Part shown: in pieces, positions 37,436-47,353 of the stretch | Layout: each line of letters starts with the position of its first letter | Position numbering within the stretch: position 1 is the first letter of the stretch | From: Lysinibacillus piscis | GTDB lineage: Bacteria > Bacillota > Bacilli > Bacillales_A > Planococcaceae | Length of the DNA: 64,000 nt | Assembly (NCBI RefSeq): GCF_026012395.1 | Contig: NZ_BRZA01000009.1 | Span: 1-64,000 of the forward strand | Direction of reading: 5' to 3' | Notes under the pieces: generated by a model | What the model was told of the DNA's origin: nothing | Database searches by the model: none | What the model saw: the letters and a program-made list of their open reading frames with translations, nothing else | Made by a program: the position numbers and the translations under genes

Positions 37436-38395
37436 ATGCCATATCATTATGCAAACTCACAATTAAAAATCTTTTCATTAAATTCGAATAATCCACTTGC
37501 GCAAGAAATTGCGAAGGAAATGGGTGTAGAACTAGGAAAATCCTCTGTTAAACACTTCAGCGATGGAGAGATTCAAATTAACATTGAAGAAAGTATTCGT
37601 GGGTGTGATGTGTTTATTGTGCAATCTACTTCTGCACCTGTAAACGAACATTTAATGGAACTTTTAATTATGGTGGATGCAGTGAAACGTGCGTCTGCTC
37701 GTACAGTAAACGTTGTAATGCCTTATTACGGCTATGCACGTCAAGACCGTAAAGCAAAAGCGCGTGAGCCAATTACAGCGAAATTAGTAGCAAACTTACT
37801 TGAAACAGCAGGTGCAACACGTGTAATCGTATTAGATTTACATGCACCACAAATTCAAGGATTCTTTGATATTTTGATTGATCATTTAATGGCAGTACCT
37901 TTATTATCAGATTACTTTAAGTCAAAAGGTATTCCAGAGGACGAATTAGTCATCGTTTCTCCAGACCATGGTGGTGTGACACGTGCTCGTAAAATGGCAG
38001 AGCGTCTAAAAGCACCGATTGCGATTATTGACAAACGTCGTCCAAAACCAAATGTGGCAGAAGTAATGAACATCGTTGGTAATGTAGAAGGTAAAGTGGC
38101 AATCCTGATTGATGATATTATTGATACAGCAGGTACGATTACAATTGGTGCAGATGCGCTACGTGCTGCTGGCGCTAAAGAAGTATATGCTTGTTGCTCA
38201 CACCCAGTACTATCTGGACCAGCTATTGAGCGTATCGAAAATTCCGCTATTAAAGAATTAGTAGTGACAAACACGATTCAATTGTCTGAAGAAAAGCTAT
38301 CACCAAAAATTAAACAGCTTTCTGTAGCGAAATTAATGGCTGATGCAATTTCTCGTGTATATGAAAACAAATCTGTAAGTACATTATTCGATTAA
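37436..38395 (+). CDS. prs: ribose-phosphate pyrophosphokinase
   Basis: A 319-residue PRPP synthase. It has [35 protein letters not shown] and the PRPP loop [11 protein letters not shown]. It feeds purine, pyrimidine, His and Trp synthesis. AGGAGG precedes the ATG and a strong terminator follows. Confidence 0.97.
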   Translation: MPYHYANSQLKIFSLNSNNPLAQEIAKEMGVELGKSSVKHFSDGEIQINIEESIRGCDVFIVQSTSAPVNEHLMELLIMVDAVKRASARTVNVVMPYYGYARQDRKAKAREPITAKLVANLLETAGATRVIVLDLHAPQIQGFFDILIDHLMAVPLLSDYFKSKGIPEDELVIVSPDHGGVTRARKMAERLKAPIAIIDKRRPKPNVAEVMNIVGNVEGKVAILIDDIIDTAGTITIGADALRAAGAKEVYACCSHPVLSGPAIERIENSAIKELVVTNTIQLSEEKLSPKIKQLSVAKLMADAISRVYENKSVSTLFD

Positions 38396-38404
38396 TTAAA
38401 TATC

Positions 38405-38445
38405 GCCACTGTTGAGAACAAAATCTCTCAACAGTGGCTTTTTTT
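38405..38445 (+). terminator. prs terminator
   Basis: GCCACTGTTGAGA and TCTCAACAGTGGC form a perfect 13-bp stem followed by seven T residues. Confidence 0.95.
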
Positions 38446-38468
38446 ATCTTGGTACAGGGGAATACATT

Positions 38469-38651
38469 GCTGACGCTGCATTTCACTACGCTTTCGCACA
38501 GAAAAACCGTGTGTCATGGATTTTGAGGGCCTACACGATGTAGGTTAGTTAGCCGTTGTCACAGGATGTGATGCTTTTAGGCTAACTTCCTTTATACGAG
38601 TGAGCTCGAAAAAATCCAGACGCAATTACGCTTCAGCGTAATTGATATTAA
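38469..38651 (+). repeat. structured intergenic repeat, copy A
   Basis: About 94-95% identical to 49313-49496 (by my count about ten substitutions and one indel over 183 bases). Nested arms: TGGATTTT (38517-38524) with AAAATCCA (38611-38618); CCTACA/TGTAGG (38530-38544); AGTTAGCC/GGCTAACT (38547-38587); CAATTACGC/GCGTAATTG (38623-38644). It fills most of the prs-MFS gap and has no open reading frame of note. Confidence 0.85.
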
Positions 38652-38739
38652 TTCAGCCAAAAGACTGAAGATTTTGAGCTTTCATGAATTTGTTTCTTCG
38701 CTATAATGAAGATAACTCTAAATAGAAAGTAGAATTTGT

Positions 38740-39927
38740 ATGAAAACGTATAATGAAAAAATTAGTATTTATCATGGCATGGCTTCCACACTTGCCGCTA
38801 ATACGACAAGTAATTACATTCCTTTATTTGCTATTGCTATTTTGGGAGCAAGTAATTATCAGGTGGGCTTAATTAGCTCCATTCCACCACTTATTACATT
38901 GCTGATGACGATTCCTGCCGCATTAATGTTGAATAAGGCTGTAGAGCAAAAGAAGCTAGTTGCGTTTTCTGTGCTATTAGCGAGATTCGTATTTTTGTTT
39001 ATTTTATTGGTTGTCTACTTACCAAATACAATAGCAGCATGGACATTGCTAACATTGATTGCCTTTATGAGTATTCCAAATACGATGGCAAATATGGGCT
39101 GGCAGGCATTAATTGGGAATATCATAGAAGATCATCGACGAGCCCAATTTTTTAGTGACCGTAACCGACTGTTGACAATTGTTGGACTTATTTCTACTTT
39201 AATTATTGGTATTGTCATGCGTGATGCGACGAATAATGAATGGGCGTATCAAATTTTATTTGCGATTGCTTTTGGCTTTGGTTTATTGGAAATGTATTTT
39301 CTATTACGACATGAGGAAGGACAACGTCTGCAACAAACAAAAAAGAACAAAGCCATGAATTGGGCCATTTTTAAAGATACGCATTATGTACGCTTTTTAA
39401 TTGTGGCTTTATGTTTTAATTTTGGATGGCAAATGGCATGGGGACTTTTTAATATTTATAATGTGCGTTATGCTGAGGCGACTATTTTTTGGATTAGTAT
39501 GTTTAGTGTGGCCAATATGCTTGCTCAAATTTTATCGTTCCCATTATGGCGTAAATGGTCTGAGCAATATGGCAATATGCGTGTGTTTGTCTGGGTGGCG
39601 CTTGGTATGGCAACCTCACCATGTTTAATGGTGTTATCAACAAATTTTATCTATCTTACATTAATGTCTGTGTTATCAGGTTTATTTGTATCAGGAACGA
39701 TTTTGATTTTATTTAATTTATTATTAGAAAATGCACCAAAGGAAAACCGCACATATTGCATTACAACGTACAATGTTTTATTAGCGATTATTGCCTTCAT
39801 CGCTCCACAAATCGGTATTTGGCTATTGGAGACTTTTGATATGACGATTGCGATGAATATTAGCTCGGTTGTGCGCTTCAGTGCAGCATTTGGTTTCTTG
39901 TATGTTTGGCTGAAAAGTAAGAAGTAG
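38740..39927 (+). CDS. MFS transporter
   Basis: A 395-residue membrane protein with about twelve hydrophobic segments and an MFS-type loop (ADRNRLL-like DRNRLLTIVG at about 146). Substrate unknown. It lies between prs and pth, where B. subtilis has ctc (from memory). Its ribosome site is weak (AGAAAGTAGAA) and it follows repeat copy A. Codon use looks like the neighbours'. Confidence 0.87.
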   Translation: MKTYNEKISIYHGMASTLAANTTSNYIPLFAIAILGASNYQVGLISSIPPLITLLMTIPAALMLNKAVEQKKLVAFSVLLARFVFLFILLVVYLPNTIAAWTLLTLIAFMSIPNTMANMGWQALIGNIIEDHRRAQFFSDRNRLLTIVGLISTLIIGIVMRDATNNEWAYQILFAIAFGFGLLEMYFLLRHEEGQRLQQTKKNKAMNWAIFKDTHYVRFLIVALCFNFGWQMAWGLFNIYNVRYAEATIFWISMFSVANMLAQILSFPLWRKWSEQYGNMRVFVWVALGMATSPCLMVLSTNFIYLTLMSVLSGLFVSGTILILFNLLLENAPKENRTYCITTYNVLLAIIAFIAPQIGIWLLETFDMTIAMNISSVVRFSAAFGFLYVWLKSKK

Positions 39928-40208
39928 CATTTGATGAAGGCAATTTTATATTCTAATATCGTTACCTCTAGCCTAAATTATTTATGTCGTATATACCATT
40001 TAAAGGTAATAAAATACAAATGACTAGTATGATAATATAAATGATTAATGGAAATTTTAAATTGGTGGATTTTGTGAGGCTAATAAGATGTCTTAGTATA
40101 CCGTAAGTCAGTGAACAAAAGACATCATCTATTTTCTATGGTAAAATGAGCAAGAATTATGTATAAAAAATGGCTATAGATAGATTGAGTAAAAGGGGTA
40201 ACATATAG

Positions 40209-40769
40209 ATGAAATTAATTATTGGTCTGGGCAATCCAGGCAAACCATATGAGCATACACGGCATAATATCGGCTTTGATGTGATTGATGCTTTAGCAGA
40301 TAAATGGAGTGCACCATTAAACCAAATGAAATTTAATGGTATGTATGCAACCGTGCATCGTCCAGAGGGTAAAGTCATATTATTGAAACCGTTAACATAT
40401 ATGAATTTATCGGGTGAATCGGTGCGCCCGCTAATGGATTATTTTGATGTGGCTGTAGAAGACATCATTGTGATTTATGATGACTTAGATTTAGAAACAG
40501 GGAAATTACGCCTACGTCAAAAAGGTAGTGCAGGTGGACATAATGGCATTAAATCCTTGATTCAACATTTAGGGACACAGGAATTCAATCGTATCCGTAT
40601 TGGAGTGAATCGTCCTCCTGCTGGAATGAAGGTCGCTGATTATGTATTAGCTAAATTTTCAGCAGAGGAGCAATCGATTGTGCATACAGCTATCGACAAA
40701 TGTGTAGATGCTGTTGAAGCAGCTTTAACAAAGCCTTTCCTTGATGTGATGAATCAATTTAATGCTTGA
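40209..40769 (+). CDS. pth: peptidyl-tRNA hydrolase
   Basis: A 186-residue enzyme that recycles peptidyl-tRNA. It has [20 protein letters not shown] with the catalytic His, [13 protein letters not shown], and [26 protein letters not shown]-type central region. AAAAGGGG precedes the ATG. Confidence 0.97.
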   Translation: MKLIIGLGNPGKPYEHTRHNIGFDVIDALADKWSAPLNQMKFNGMYATVHRPEGKVILLKPLTYMNLSGESVRPLMDYFDVAVEDIIVIYDDLDLETGKLRLRQKGSAGGHNGIKSLIQHLGTQEFNRIRIGVNRPPAGMKVADYVLAKFSAEEQSIVHTAIDKCVDAVEAALTKPFLDVMNQFNA

Positions 40770-40776
40770 TAAATAG

Positions 40777-40807
40777 TGCATAAACTTTGACAAAATTGCC
40801 TATACTT
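40777..40807 (+). promoter_or_regulatory. sigma-F/sigma-G-like promoter of fin
   Basis: TGCATA (40777-40782), 18-bp spacer, TATACTT (40801-40807; five of seven against CATACTA). The TTGACA at 40788 is too close to that -10 to be its -35. The fin gene of B. subtilis is forespore-expressed. Confidence 0.5.
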
Positions 40808-40844
40808 TAAGTAGCAAGTTGTTTAAAGGAAGGGTGATTTGGAG

Positions 40845-41072
40845 ATGTCAATTCGCTATCGTTGTCGCCATTGTGAGGTAGAAATCGGGACATTACCATT
40901 TGATGCAGATGATACGATTCGCAAGCTTCATGTTTTCGAGCTAGGTGAAGCCGATGATTATGTGGAAAAAGATCAACATGGGCAAACGACGGTGCATTGT
41001 ATTTGTGAACAATGTGAAGATTCCCTTCGACAATATCCAGATTATCATGCACTTCATAAATGGCTACAATAA
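40845..41072 (+). CDS. fin: anti-sigma-F factor Fin
   Basis: A 75-residue zinc-ribbon protein (YabK) with CRHC and CEQC (IRYRCRHCEVEIG; CICEQCEDSLRQYPDYHALHKWLQ). In B. subtilis Fin helps switch the forespore from sigma-F to sigma-G. ATG 40845 has GGAAGGGTGA upstream. It sits between pth and mfd as in Bacillus. Confidence 0.9.
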   Translation: MSIRYRCRHCEVEIGTLPFDADDTIRKLHVFELGEADDYVEKDQHGQTTVHCICEQCEDSLRQYPDYHALHKWLQ

Positions 41073-41158
41073 TGGGAAGTTGCTTTGGCGCATGAGTCGT
41101 GCGTCCAAGGCTTTTTCCATTTTACAATAAAGAACATACTCGAAAGGGGTTTTGAACT

Positions 41159-44100
41159 GTGCAAGTTCTACGTCAGCGTATATCGCAGGACAAACATATT
41201 ACCTCGTTTTTGCAGGAAATACAGCAAAATCATATAGCATCACAGCTAATTACAGGTTTAACAGGTAGCGCACGTCCAGTATTGGTAGATGCGTTATTTC
41301 ATTATACAAATAAACCGATTTATATTATTGCTCCTAATCTATTACAAGGACAAAAGATGGTCGATGAGCTAGCAGGTTTACTTGGGGAAGAATATGTCCG
41401 TTATTATCCAGCCGATGATTTTATTGCAGCAGATTTGTCGATTGCTTCTCCAGAGTTACGAGCTGAACGTATTGCAACATTGGATTGTTTAGCTAGAGGG
41501 GAGAAGGCTGTCTATGTCATACCTGTAGCGGGCTTACGTAAGATGATGCAACCACAAGCACATTGGCTACAATATTTTTTACACACTGCTGTAGGAGAGG
41601 AAATTGATATTCAGACGTGGCTACATACATTAGTCGAGATGGGGTATGTGCGTAATTCGATGGTCACAACACCAGGAGAATTTGCTTTACGTGGGGGGAT
41701 ATTAGATATTTATCCACCTTATATTGAAGCGCCTATTCGTATTGAATTATTTGACACCGAGGTGGATTCGATTCGTACATTTTCTGCGGATGACCAACGC
41801 TCTATTGATAAACTACAGGAAGTCCGTATTTTGCCAGCTTCAGAGGTTATTTTAACGAAGGAAGAACGCATGGCATTGGCAAGTCGTTTAGAAGTGGCGT
41901 TGGCAGCCAGTTTAAAAAAGGTGAAAAAGCAAGAAACGAAGGAATTATTATACCAGCATATCCAATATGATATTGAATTACTGCAACAAGGTCATTTACC
42001 TAACTATGTTAACAAGTATGGTTCATTATTATATGACCAAACCTCTTATTTAGGGGATTATTTTGCCAAAGAGGGGCTTGTTCTTTTTGATGAGCTTGGA
42101 CGTGTGCAGGAAGTGATGGATGCTTGGGAACGTGAGGAGCATGAGTGGTTTTTATCATTAATTGAAGAAGGTAAAATCGTTCATGATGTGAAGCCAGCAT
42201 TTTCTTTAAAGGAAATTTTGGCGATGCTACCACAGCAAAAGCTATATTTATCGCTATTCTCACGCACATTTTCAGGCATTACCTTTAATAAAACAACCAA
42301 TTTTTCTTGTAAGCCGATGCAGCAATTCCATGGACAAATGTCTTTATTGCAAAATGAAGTGGAGCGTTGGCTATTAAGTAAATTTACAGTATTAATTGTT
42401 GTCAGAAATACTGAACGTATGAAACGTGTACAGCAAATGCTAGAGGAATATGATATTCCTACAACAATTGGTGAGCCAACAGATGCAGGGATATATATTG
42501 TGAATGGTACATTATCCAGTGGCTTTGAATTGCCATTACAACGATTAGCTATTGTGACAGAGGACGAACTGTTTAAGCAACAAATAAAGAAAAAGGCACG
42601 TCCACAAAAAATGACGAATGCCGAGCGTATTAAAAGCTATACTGAGATTAAAGCAGGCGATTATGTTGTCCACGTTCATCACGGTATTGGGAAATACATC
42701 GGTGTCGAGACTTTAGAAGTAAATGGTACACATAAGGATTATCTACACATTCGCTATCGAGCAGATGATAAATTGTATGTGCCTGTGGAGCAAATTGATT
42801 TAATTCAAAAATATGTCGCCTCTGAGGATCGTGAGCCTAAGCTACATAAGCTAGGTGGCGCAGAATGGAAAAAGGCAAAGGCAAAAGTATCCTCTGCTGT
42901 ACAAGATATTGCAGATGATTTAATCAAGCTTTATGCAAAACGAGAGGCAGAGAAAGGCCATGCCTTTGCACCAGATAATGACGATCAACGTAGCTTTGAA
43001 GAGTCGTTCCCTTATGAGGAAACAGAGGATCAACTGCGTTCCATTATCGAGGTGAAACGTGATATGGAGCGTGAACGCCCAATGGATCGCCTTGTTTGTG
43101 GTGATGTAGGCTATGGGAAAACAGAGGTAGCTATTCGTGCTGTGTTCAAAGCGATTCAAGATGGTAAGCAGGTAGCATTTCTTGTGCCAACTACGATTTT
43201 AGCACAGCAGCATTATGAGACAATGCGAGAACGTTTCCAAGACTTTGCAATTAATGTCGGCCTACTCTCACGCTTCCGTACGAAAAAGGAGCAAAGTGAA
43301 ACAATTAAAGGCTTAAAGGCAGGACAAGTAGATGTGGTCGTGGGTACACATCGTATTTTATCGAAGGATTTACTATTCCAAGACCTTGGATTACTGATTG
43401 TTGATGAGGAGCAACGCTTTGGTGTTACCCATAAGGAAAAGATAAAGCAGTTGAAAACAAATGTGGATGTTTTAACTTTAACGGCAACTCCGATTCCAAG
43501 AACATTGCATATGTCAATGGTTGGTGTGCGTGATTTATCAGTTATTGAGACACCACCAGCTAATCGTTTCCCAGTACAAACGTATGTGATGGAGCATAGT
43601 GGCGCATTGGTGCGTGAGGCAATTGAGCGAGAAATGGCACGAGGCGGACAAGTCTTTTATTTATATAATCGTGTGGAAGACATGGCACGTAAAGTAGATG
43701 AGATTCAGGCGCTTGTACCAGAAGCACGTATTGGTCATGCACATGGTAAAATGACTGAATCAGAGCTAGAGTCTGTCATTTTAGCCTTTTTAGAGGGAGA
43801 CTATGATGTTCTTGTAACAACAACGATTATTGAAACAGGTGTAGATATACCGAATGTCAATACATTGATTGTTCACGATGCAGATAGAATGGGGCTGGCA
43901 CAGCTTTATCAATTACGTGGGCGTGTAGGGCGCTCTAATCGAGTGGCTTATGCGTACTTTATGTATCAACGGGATAAAGTGCTGACAGATGTAGCCGAGC
44001 AGCGATTACAGGCGATTAAAGAATTTACGGAATTGGGATCAGGCTTTAAAATTGCGATGCGTGATTTATCGATTCGTGGAGCAGGGAACTTACTTGGCGC

Positions 44101-44665
44101 ACAGCAGCATGGCTTTATTGATTCGGTAGGGTTTGATTTATATTCACAAATGCTACAAGAGGCAATTGAGGAACGTCAAACAGGTGTGAAAAAGGTAGAA
44201 AAGCCAGATATCGAAATTATTTTAAGTATAGATGCCTATATTCCTGATGTTTATATCCCAGATGGCTATCAAAAAATTCAAATGTATAAACGTATCAAGG
44301 CGATGGAGCAAGTAGACGAGTACGGAGAAATTGTGGAAGAATTAGCAGACCGTTTCGGCGATTTACCAATTGAAACAGAGCGTCTATTGCGTATTGCACG
44401 TATGAAGGTTTGGGGCTTAGAAGTCGGTGTTGTTTCTGTGAAGGAAAGACAAAAAATTATTACGATTTTATTGTCTGAGGAAGGTACGGCACAAGTTGAT
44501 GGTAGTAAGGTGGTCGAGCAGTCGATGAAATTTGGGCGTGCTGTAGGGTTTGGTATGGATGGCATGCAGTTAAAGCTAACAATTGATGAGCGCAAATGCG
44601 AAAAATATCAACCATTTGATATGTTAGAAGAATTAATGCAAATTGTGGTTGGAGCAAAGAAATAA
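41159..44665 (+). CDS. mfd: transcription-repair coupling factor
   Basis: An 1168-residue translocase that removes stalled RNA polymerase and recruits UvrA. Order: UvrB-like N-terminal module (about 1-350), RNA-polymerase-interacting CarD-like domain (about 490-560, GDYVVHVHHGIGKYIG), helicase motifs GDVGYGKTE and DEEQRFG, TATPIPRTL, QLRGRVGRS, and a C-terminal TRCF domain. GTG start with GAAAGGGG upstream. Confidence 0.97.
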   Translation: MQVLRQRISQDKHITSFLQEIQQNHIASQLITGLTGSARPVLVDALFHYTNKPIYIIAPNLLQGQKMVDELAGLLGEEYVRYYPADDFIAADLSIASPELRAERIATLDCLARGEKAVYVIPVAGLRKMMQPQAHWLQYFLHTAVGEEIDIQTWLHTLVEMGYVRNSMVTTPGEFALRGGILDIYPPYIEAPIRIELFDTEVDSIRTFSADDQRSIDKLQEVRILPASEVILTKEERMALASRLEVALAASLKKVKKQETKELLYQHIQYDIELLQQGHLPNYVNKYGSLLYDQTSYLGDYFAKEGLVLFDELGRVQEVMDAWEREEHEWFLSLIEEGKIVHDVKPAFSLKEILAMLPQQKLYLSLFSRTFSGITFNKTTNFSCKPMQQFHGQMSLLQNEVERWLLSKFTVLIVVRNTERMKRVQQMLEEYDIPTTIGEPTDAGIYIVNGTLSSGFELPLQRLAIVTEDELFKQQIKKKARPQKMTNAERIKSYTEIKAGDYVVHVHHGIGKYIGVETLEVNGTHKDYLHIRYRADDKLYVPVEQIDLIQKYVASEDREPKLHKLGGAEWKKAKAKVSSAVQDIADDLIKLYAKREAEKGHAFAPDNDDQRSFEESFPYEETEDQLRSIIEVKRDMERERPMDRLVCGDVGYGKTEVAIRAVFKAIQDGKQVAFLVPTTILAQQHYETMRERFQDFAINVGLLSRFRTKKEQSETIKGLKAGQVDVVVGTHRILSKDLLFQDLGLLIVDEEQRFGVTHKEKIKQLKTNVDVLTLTATPIPRTLHMSMVGVRDLSVIETPPANRFPVQTYVMEHSGALVREAIEREMARGGQVFYLYNRVEDMARKVDEIQALVPEARIGHAHGKMTESELESVILAFLEGDYDVLVTTTIIETGVDIPNVNTLIVHDADRMGLAQLYQLRGRVGRSNRVAYAYFMYQRDKVLTDVAEQRLQAIKEFTELGSGFKIAMRDLSIRGAGNLLGAQQHGFIDSVGFDLYSQMLQEAIEERQTGVKKVEKPDIEIILSIDAYIPDVYIPDGYQKIQMYKRIKAMEQVDEYGEIVEELADRFGDLPIETERLLRIARMKVWGLEVGVVSVKERQKIITILLSEEGTAQVDGSKVVEQSMKFGRAVGFGMDGMQLKLTIDERKCEKYQPFDMLEELMQIVVGAKK

Positions 44666-44876
44666 TAGAGTTTGAGCTTACATTGTCGGTTTTGAGAAGA
44701 AATATAGCTTATATAGAATAATTAGCGTGTATATAGCTTAATAAGTATCAAGAAGAATTAGGTATACTCGCTATCAGCAAACGTAAGGTGTTATACAAGG
44801 TTCATCGATTGTGTTATGACCAATAGATAAATGTCCATGTGTAGGATTTGAAGCATAAGCCTTTTTCTTCAGTTTT

Positions 44877-44907
44877 TGCATAGAATGTGATTTCCAATAC
44901 CATACTA
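44877..44907 (+). promoter_or_regulatory. sigma-G consensus promoter of spoVT
   Basis: TGCATA (44877-44882), 18 bp, CATACTA (44901-44907), a full match to the sigma-G pattern recalled from B. subtilis. The rest of the 44666-44951 gap shows nothing else clear. Confidence 0.85.
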
Positions 44908-44951
44908 TAGAGGAAGTCAAATTTTATTGTAGCGAAAGCGAGGCATGGAGA

Positions 44952-45488
44952 ATGAAGGCAACAGGAATTGTTCGTCGTATTGACGATTTAGGGCGTGTAG
45001 TGATTCCGAAAGAAATTCGTAGAACGCTACGCATACGTGAAGGCGATCCGCTTGAAATTTACACAGACCGTGAAGGTGAAGTGATATTAAAAAAATATTC
45101 GCCGATTAACGATTTGGGCGATTTTGCAAAGGAATATGTGGAAACTTTATATGAAACACTTGGCACACCTGCATTCGTGACAGATCGTGATGAAGTCATC
45201 GCTGTCGCTGGCATTAGTAAAAAGGAGTATATCAATCGCCGTATTACGACATTTACAGAAAGCTTTATGGAGGAGCGTTCGACAAAAATAGAGAAAAAGG
45301 AAACCTCTATTGAAATTACACCAGGGCAATATGAGCAAGTCAAATCTTACTGTGCTGCACCAATTGTGGTTAATGGTGATCCTATTGGCTGTGTAATTGT
45401 CTTATCCAAAGTTCATTTTGTTGGAGATGTCGAAGTAAAGGTTGTTGAAACGGCAGCTAATTTTTTGGCGAAGCAAATGGATAGTTAA
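44952..45488 (+). CDS. spoVT: stage V sporulation protein T
   Basis: A 178-residue forespore regulator. The N-terminal AbrB-type DNA-binding domain (VRRIDDLGRVVIPKEIRRTLRI) is followed by a GAF domain (about 55-178). It tunes sigma-G target genes. A GAGG is 8 bp before the ATG. Confidence 0.97.
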   Translation: MKATGIVRRIDDLGRVVIPKEIRRTLRIREGDPLEIYTDREGEVILKKYSPINDLGDFAKEYVETLYETLGTPAFVTDRDEVIAVAGISKKEYINRRITTFTESFMEERSTKIEKKETSIEITPGQYEQVKSYCAAPIVVNGDPIGCVIVLSKVHFVGDVEVKVVETAANFLAKQMDS

Positions 45489-45506
45489 TTATATACCATG
45501 TAGCTG

Positions 45507-45550
45507 AAAGTTATTGTTATACCCATTGTTGGTAGAGCAATAACTTTTTT
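45507..45550 (+). terminator. spoVT terminator
   Basis: AAAGTTATTG (45507-45516) pairs with CAATAACTTT (45538-45547), followed by T residues. Confidence 0.82.
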
Positions 45551-45730
45551 GCATTTTGGATAGAAAGGGAACTATCAATTGTTGAAAGGCGTCAACCTTT
45601 GGAAATATGCTATACTAATGGCATTATCTTGGTTCCATCTTATACGAGATAAAGTTCAAGCAATGTCACAGGTTGTTAAGAAAGCGTTCTTTAACATCTG
45701 GCTTAATTGAAAAAGAAAAGAGGATCGTAT

Positions 45731-47344
45731 ATGTCAGAACGATTTGGCATGAAAACCTATATGAAGGGCGCAGCAGTGCTAACGATTGCCTCCATTATTG
45801 TTAAAATACTGAGTGCGATCTATCGTGTCCCATTTCAAAACCTTGTTGGTGATGAAGGATTCTACATTTATCAGCAAGTATATCCTGTCATCTCGATTTT
45901 TGTCGTTTGGACATCGAGTGGTTTTGCGGTAGCCATTTCAAAAATGTTGGCAGACAACGATAGTCTAGCAGATGCGCTGGAGCGAGAGCAAAGAAGAAGC
46001 AGTATGATGCGTATTGTCTTTCGGTATTTGACGGTGCTCTCTTTGCTGTTTTTTGTCAGTTTATTTGGTGGTGCTGAACTACTGGCGAATTCAATGGGAG
46101 ATGCACAGTTAGCCCCACTTATTCGCACAGGCTCTTTTATCGTACTAATTATGCCAGCGTTAGCGATTGTGAAAGGTAGCTTCCAATCGAGAGGCATTAT
46201 GGGACCTATCGCAGCTTCACAAGTGTTTGAGCAGGCCGTAAGGGTGTCCTTTATTTTAGCGGGCACATTCATTATTATGTCCACAACAAAATCATTATAT
46301 GGTGCTGGGCAAATAGCCATTATAGGTACAGTTCTTGGTGAGCTTGTAGGGTTTTTATTGCTTGGTTGGTTATTCAAAAAGCGTTTTGGTTTGCCGAAAG
46401 GAAAGCCCATTCTGAAAGATTTCCCTGTCATTAAAGAAGTAACCTTACTAAGTTTAAGTGTTAGTATGAGTAGCTTATTATTGCTTGGTTATCAGCTAGT
46501 TGATTCTTTTACTATTTACTCGTTATTGCTAGATAGTGGTATGGATGTTCAATTGGCAAAAGAAACGAAGGGGATTTATGACCGAGGTCAACCATTAGTG
46601 CAACTCGGTGTAACCATTGCAGCAGCTTTATCCTTAGCGATTGTCCCTCTTGTAGCACATATGTCGAAGAAAAAGCAAGGTCGTAGTGCCGTTCCATTTA
46701 TTCAGCTTACATATCGAGCTTCTGTTTTATTTGGTTGGGCAGCGTCTTTAGGTCTTGTACTAGTGATGCCCTATATCAATGAAATGCTGTTTAAAACAAA
46801 TGCCCTTTCTGAAGTATTGATGCTCTATGTATTAAAAATTGTGCCATTGTCCATTATTTTAACGTTCACAGCTATTTTACAAGGCTATGGTAAATTAAAA
46901 AAGCCAGCATTATTTTTAATAACAGGTTTTATTTTGAAAGTGATATTGAATGTAGTGACTGTTGGGTGGTTAGGTGTATTAGGTGCAGCGATTGCAAGTA
47001 ATATTGGTTTACTAGTGAGTGCAGTATTATTAATGATGTATTTAAAAAAAATGCTGGGTATTCGTTTAGCACCTGCTAGTTATTATGGAAAAGTAGGTGT
47101 TGCATCGATTTGTATGACAATCATTGTTATTCTATGGCTGCAATTTATGCCAATTTTGCTGACGCCATTTTTATCTTCTCGTTTTGTAGCAGTAGGTGCA
47201 GGATTATCAGCCGTTTGTGTAGGAGCTTTCATTATGATGACGGTTGTAGCCAAATTGCGTGTATTAGCAGAAAAGGAATGGTATCTGCTACCGTTTGGGC
47301 GTAGAATGGCTATTTATCAATTATGGTTAAATCGGAAAAAGTAG
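45731..47344 (+). CDS. SpoVB/YabM-like polysaccharide flippase (MOP family)
   Basis: A membrane protein of about 537 residues with about fourteen helices in the oligosaccharide flippase family. It occupies the yabM position between spoVT and yabN. Lipid-linked glycan or peptidoglycan precursor transport is likely but not shown. The ATG at 45731 follows AAGAGGA; the upstream ATG 45707 lies before it. Confidence 0.9.
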   Translation: MSERFGMKTYMKGAAVLTIASIIVKILSAIYRVPFQNLVGDEGFYIYQQVYPVISIFVVWTSSGFAVAISKMLADNDSLADALEREQRRSSMMRIVFRYLTVLSLLFFVSLFGGAELLANSMGDAQLAPLIRTGSFIVLIMPALAIVKGSFQSRGIMGPIAASQVFEQAVRVSFILAGTFIIMSTTKSLYGAGQIAIIGTVLGELVGFLLLGWLFKKRFGLPKGKPILKDFPVIKEVTLLSLSVSMSSLLLLGYQLVDSFTIYSLLLDSGMDVQLAKETKGIYDRGQPLVQLGVTIAAALSLAIVPLVAHMSKKKQGRSAVPFIQLTYRASVLFGWAASLGLVLVMPYINEMLFKTNALSEVLMLYVLKIVPLSIILTFTAILQGYGKLKKPALFLITGFILKVILNVVTVGWLGVLGAAIASNIGLLVSAVLLMMYLKKMLGIRLAPASYYGKVGVASICMTIIVILWLQFMPILLTPFLSSRFVAVGAGLSAVCVGAFIMMTVVAKLRVLAEKEWYLLPFGRRMAIYQLWLNRKK

Positions 47345-47353
47345 GTGTTAGAT

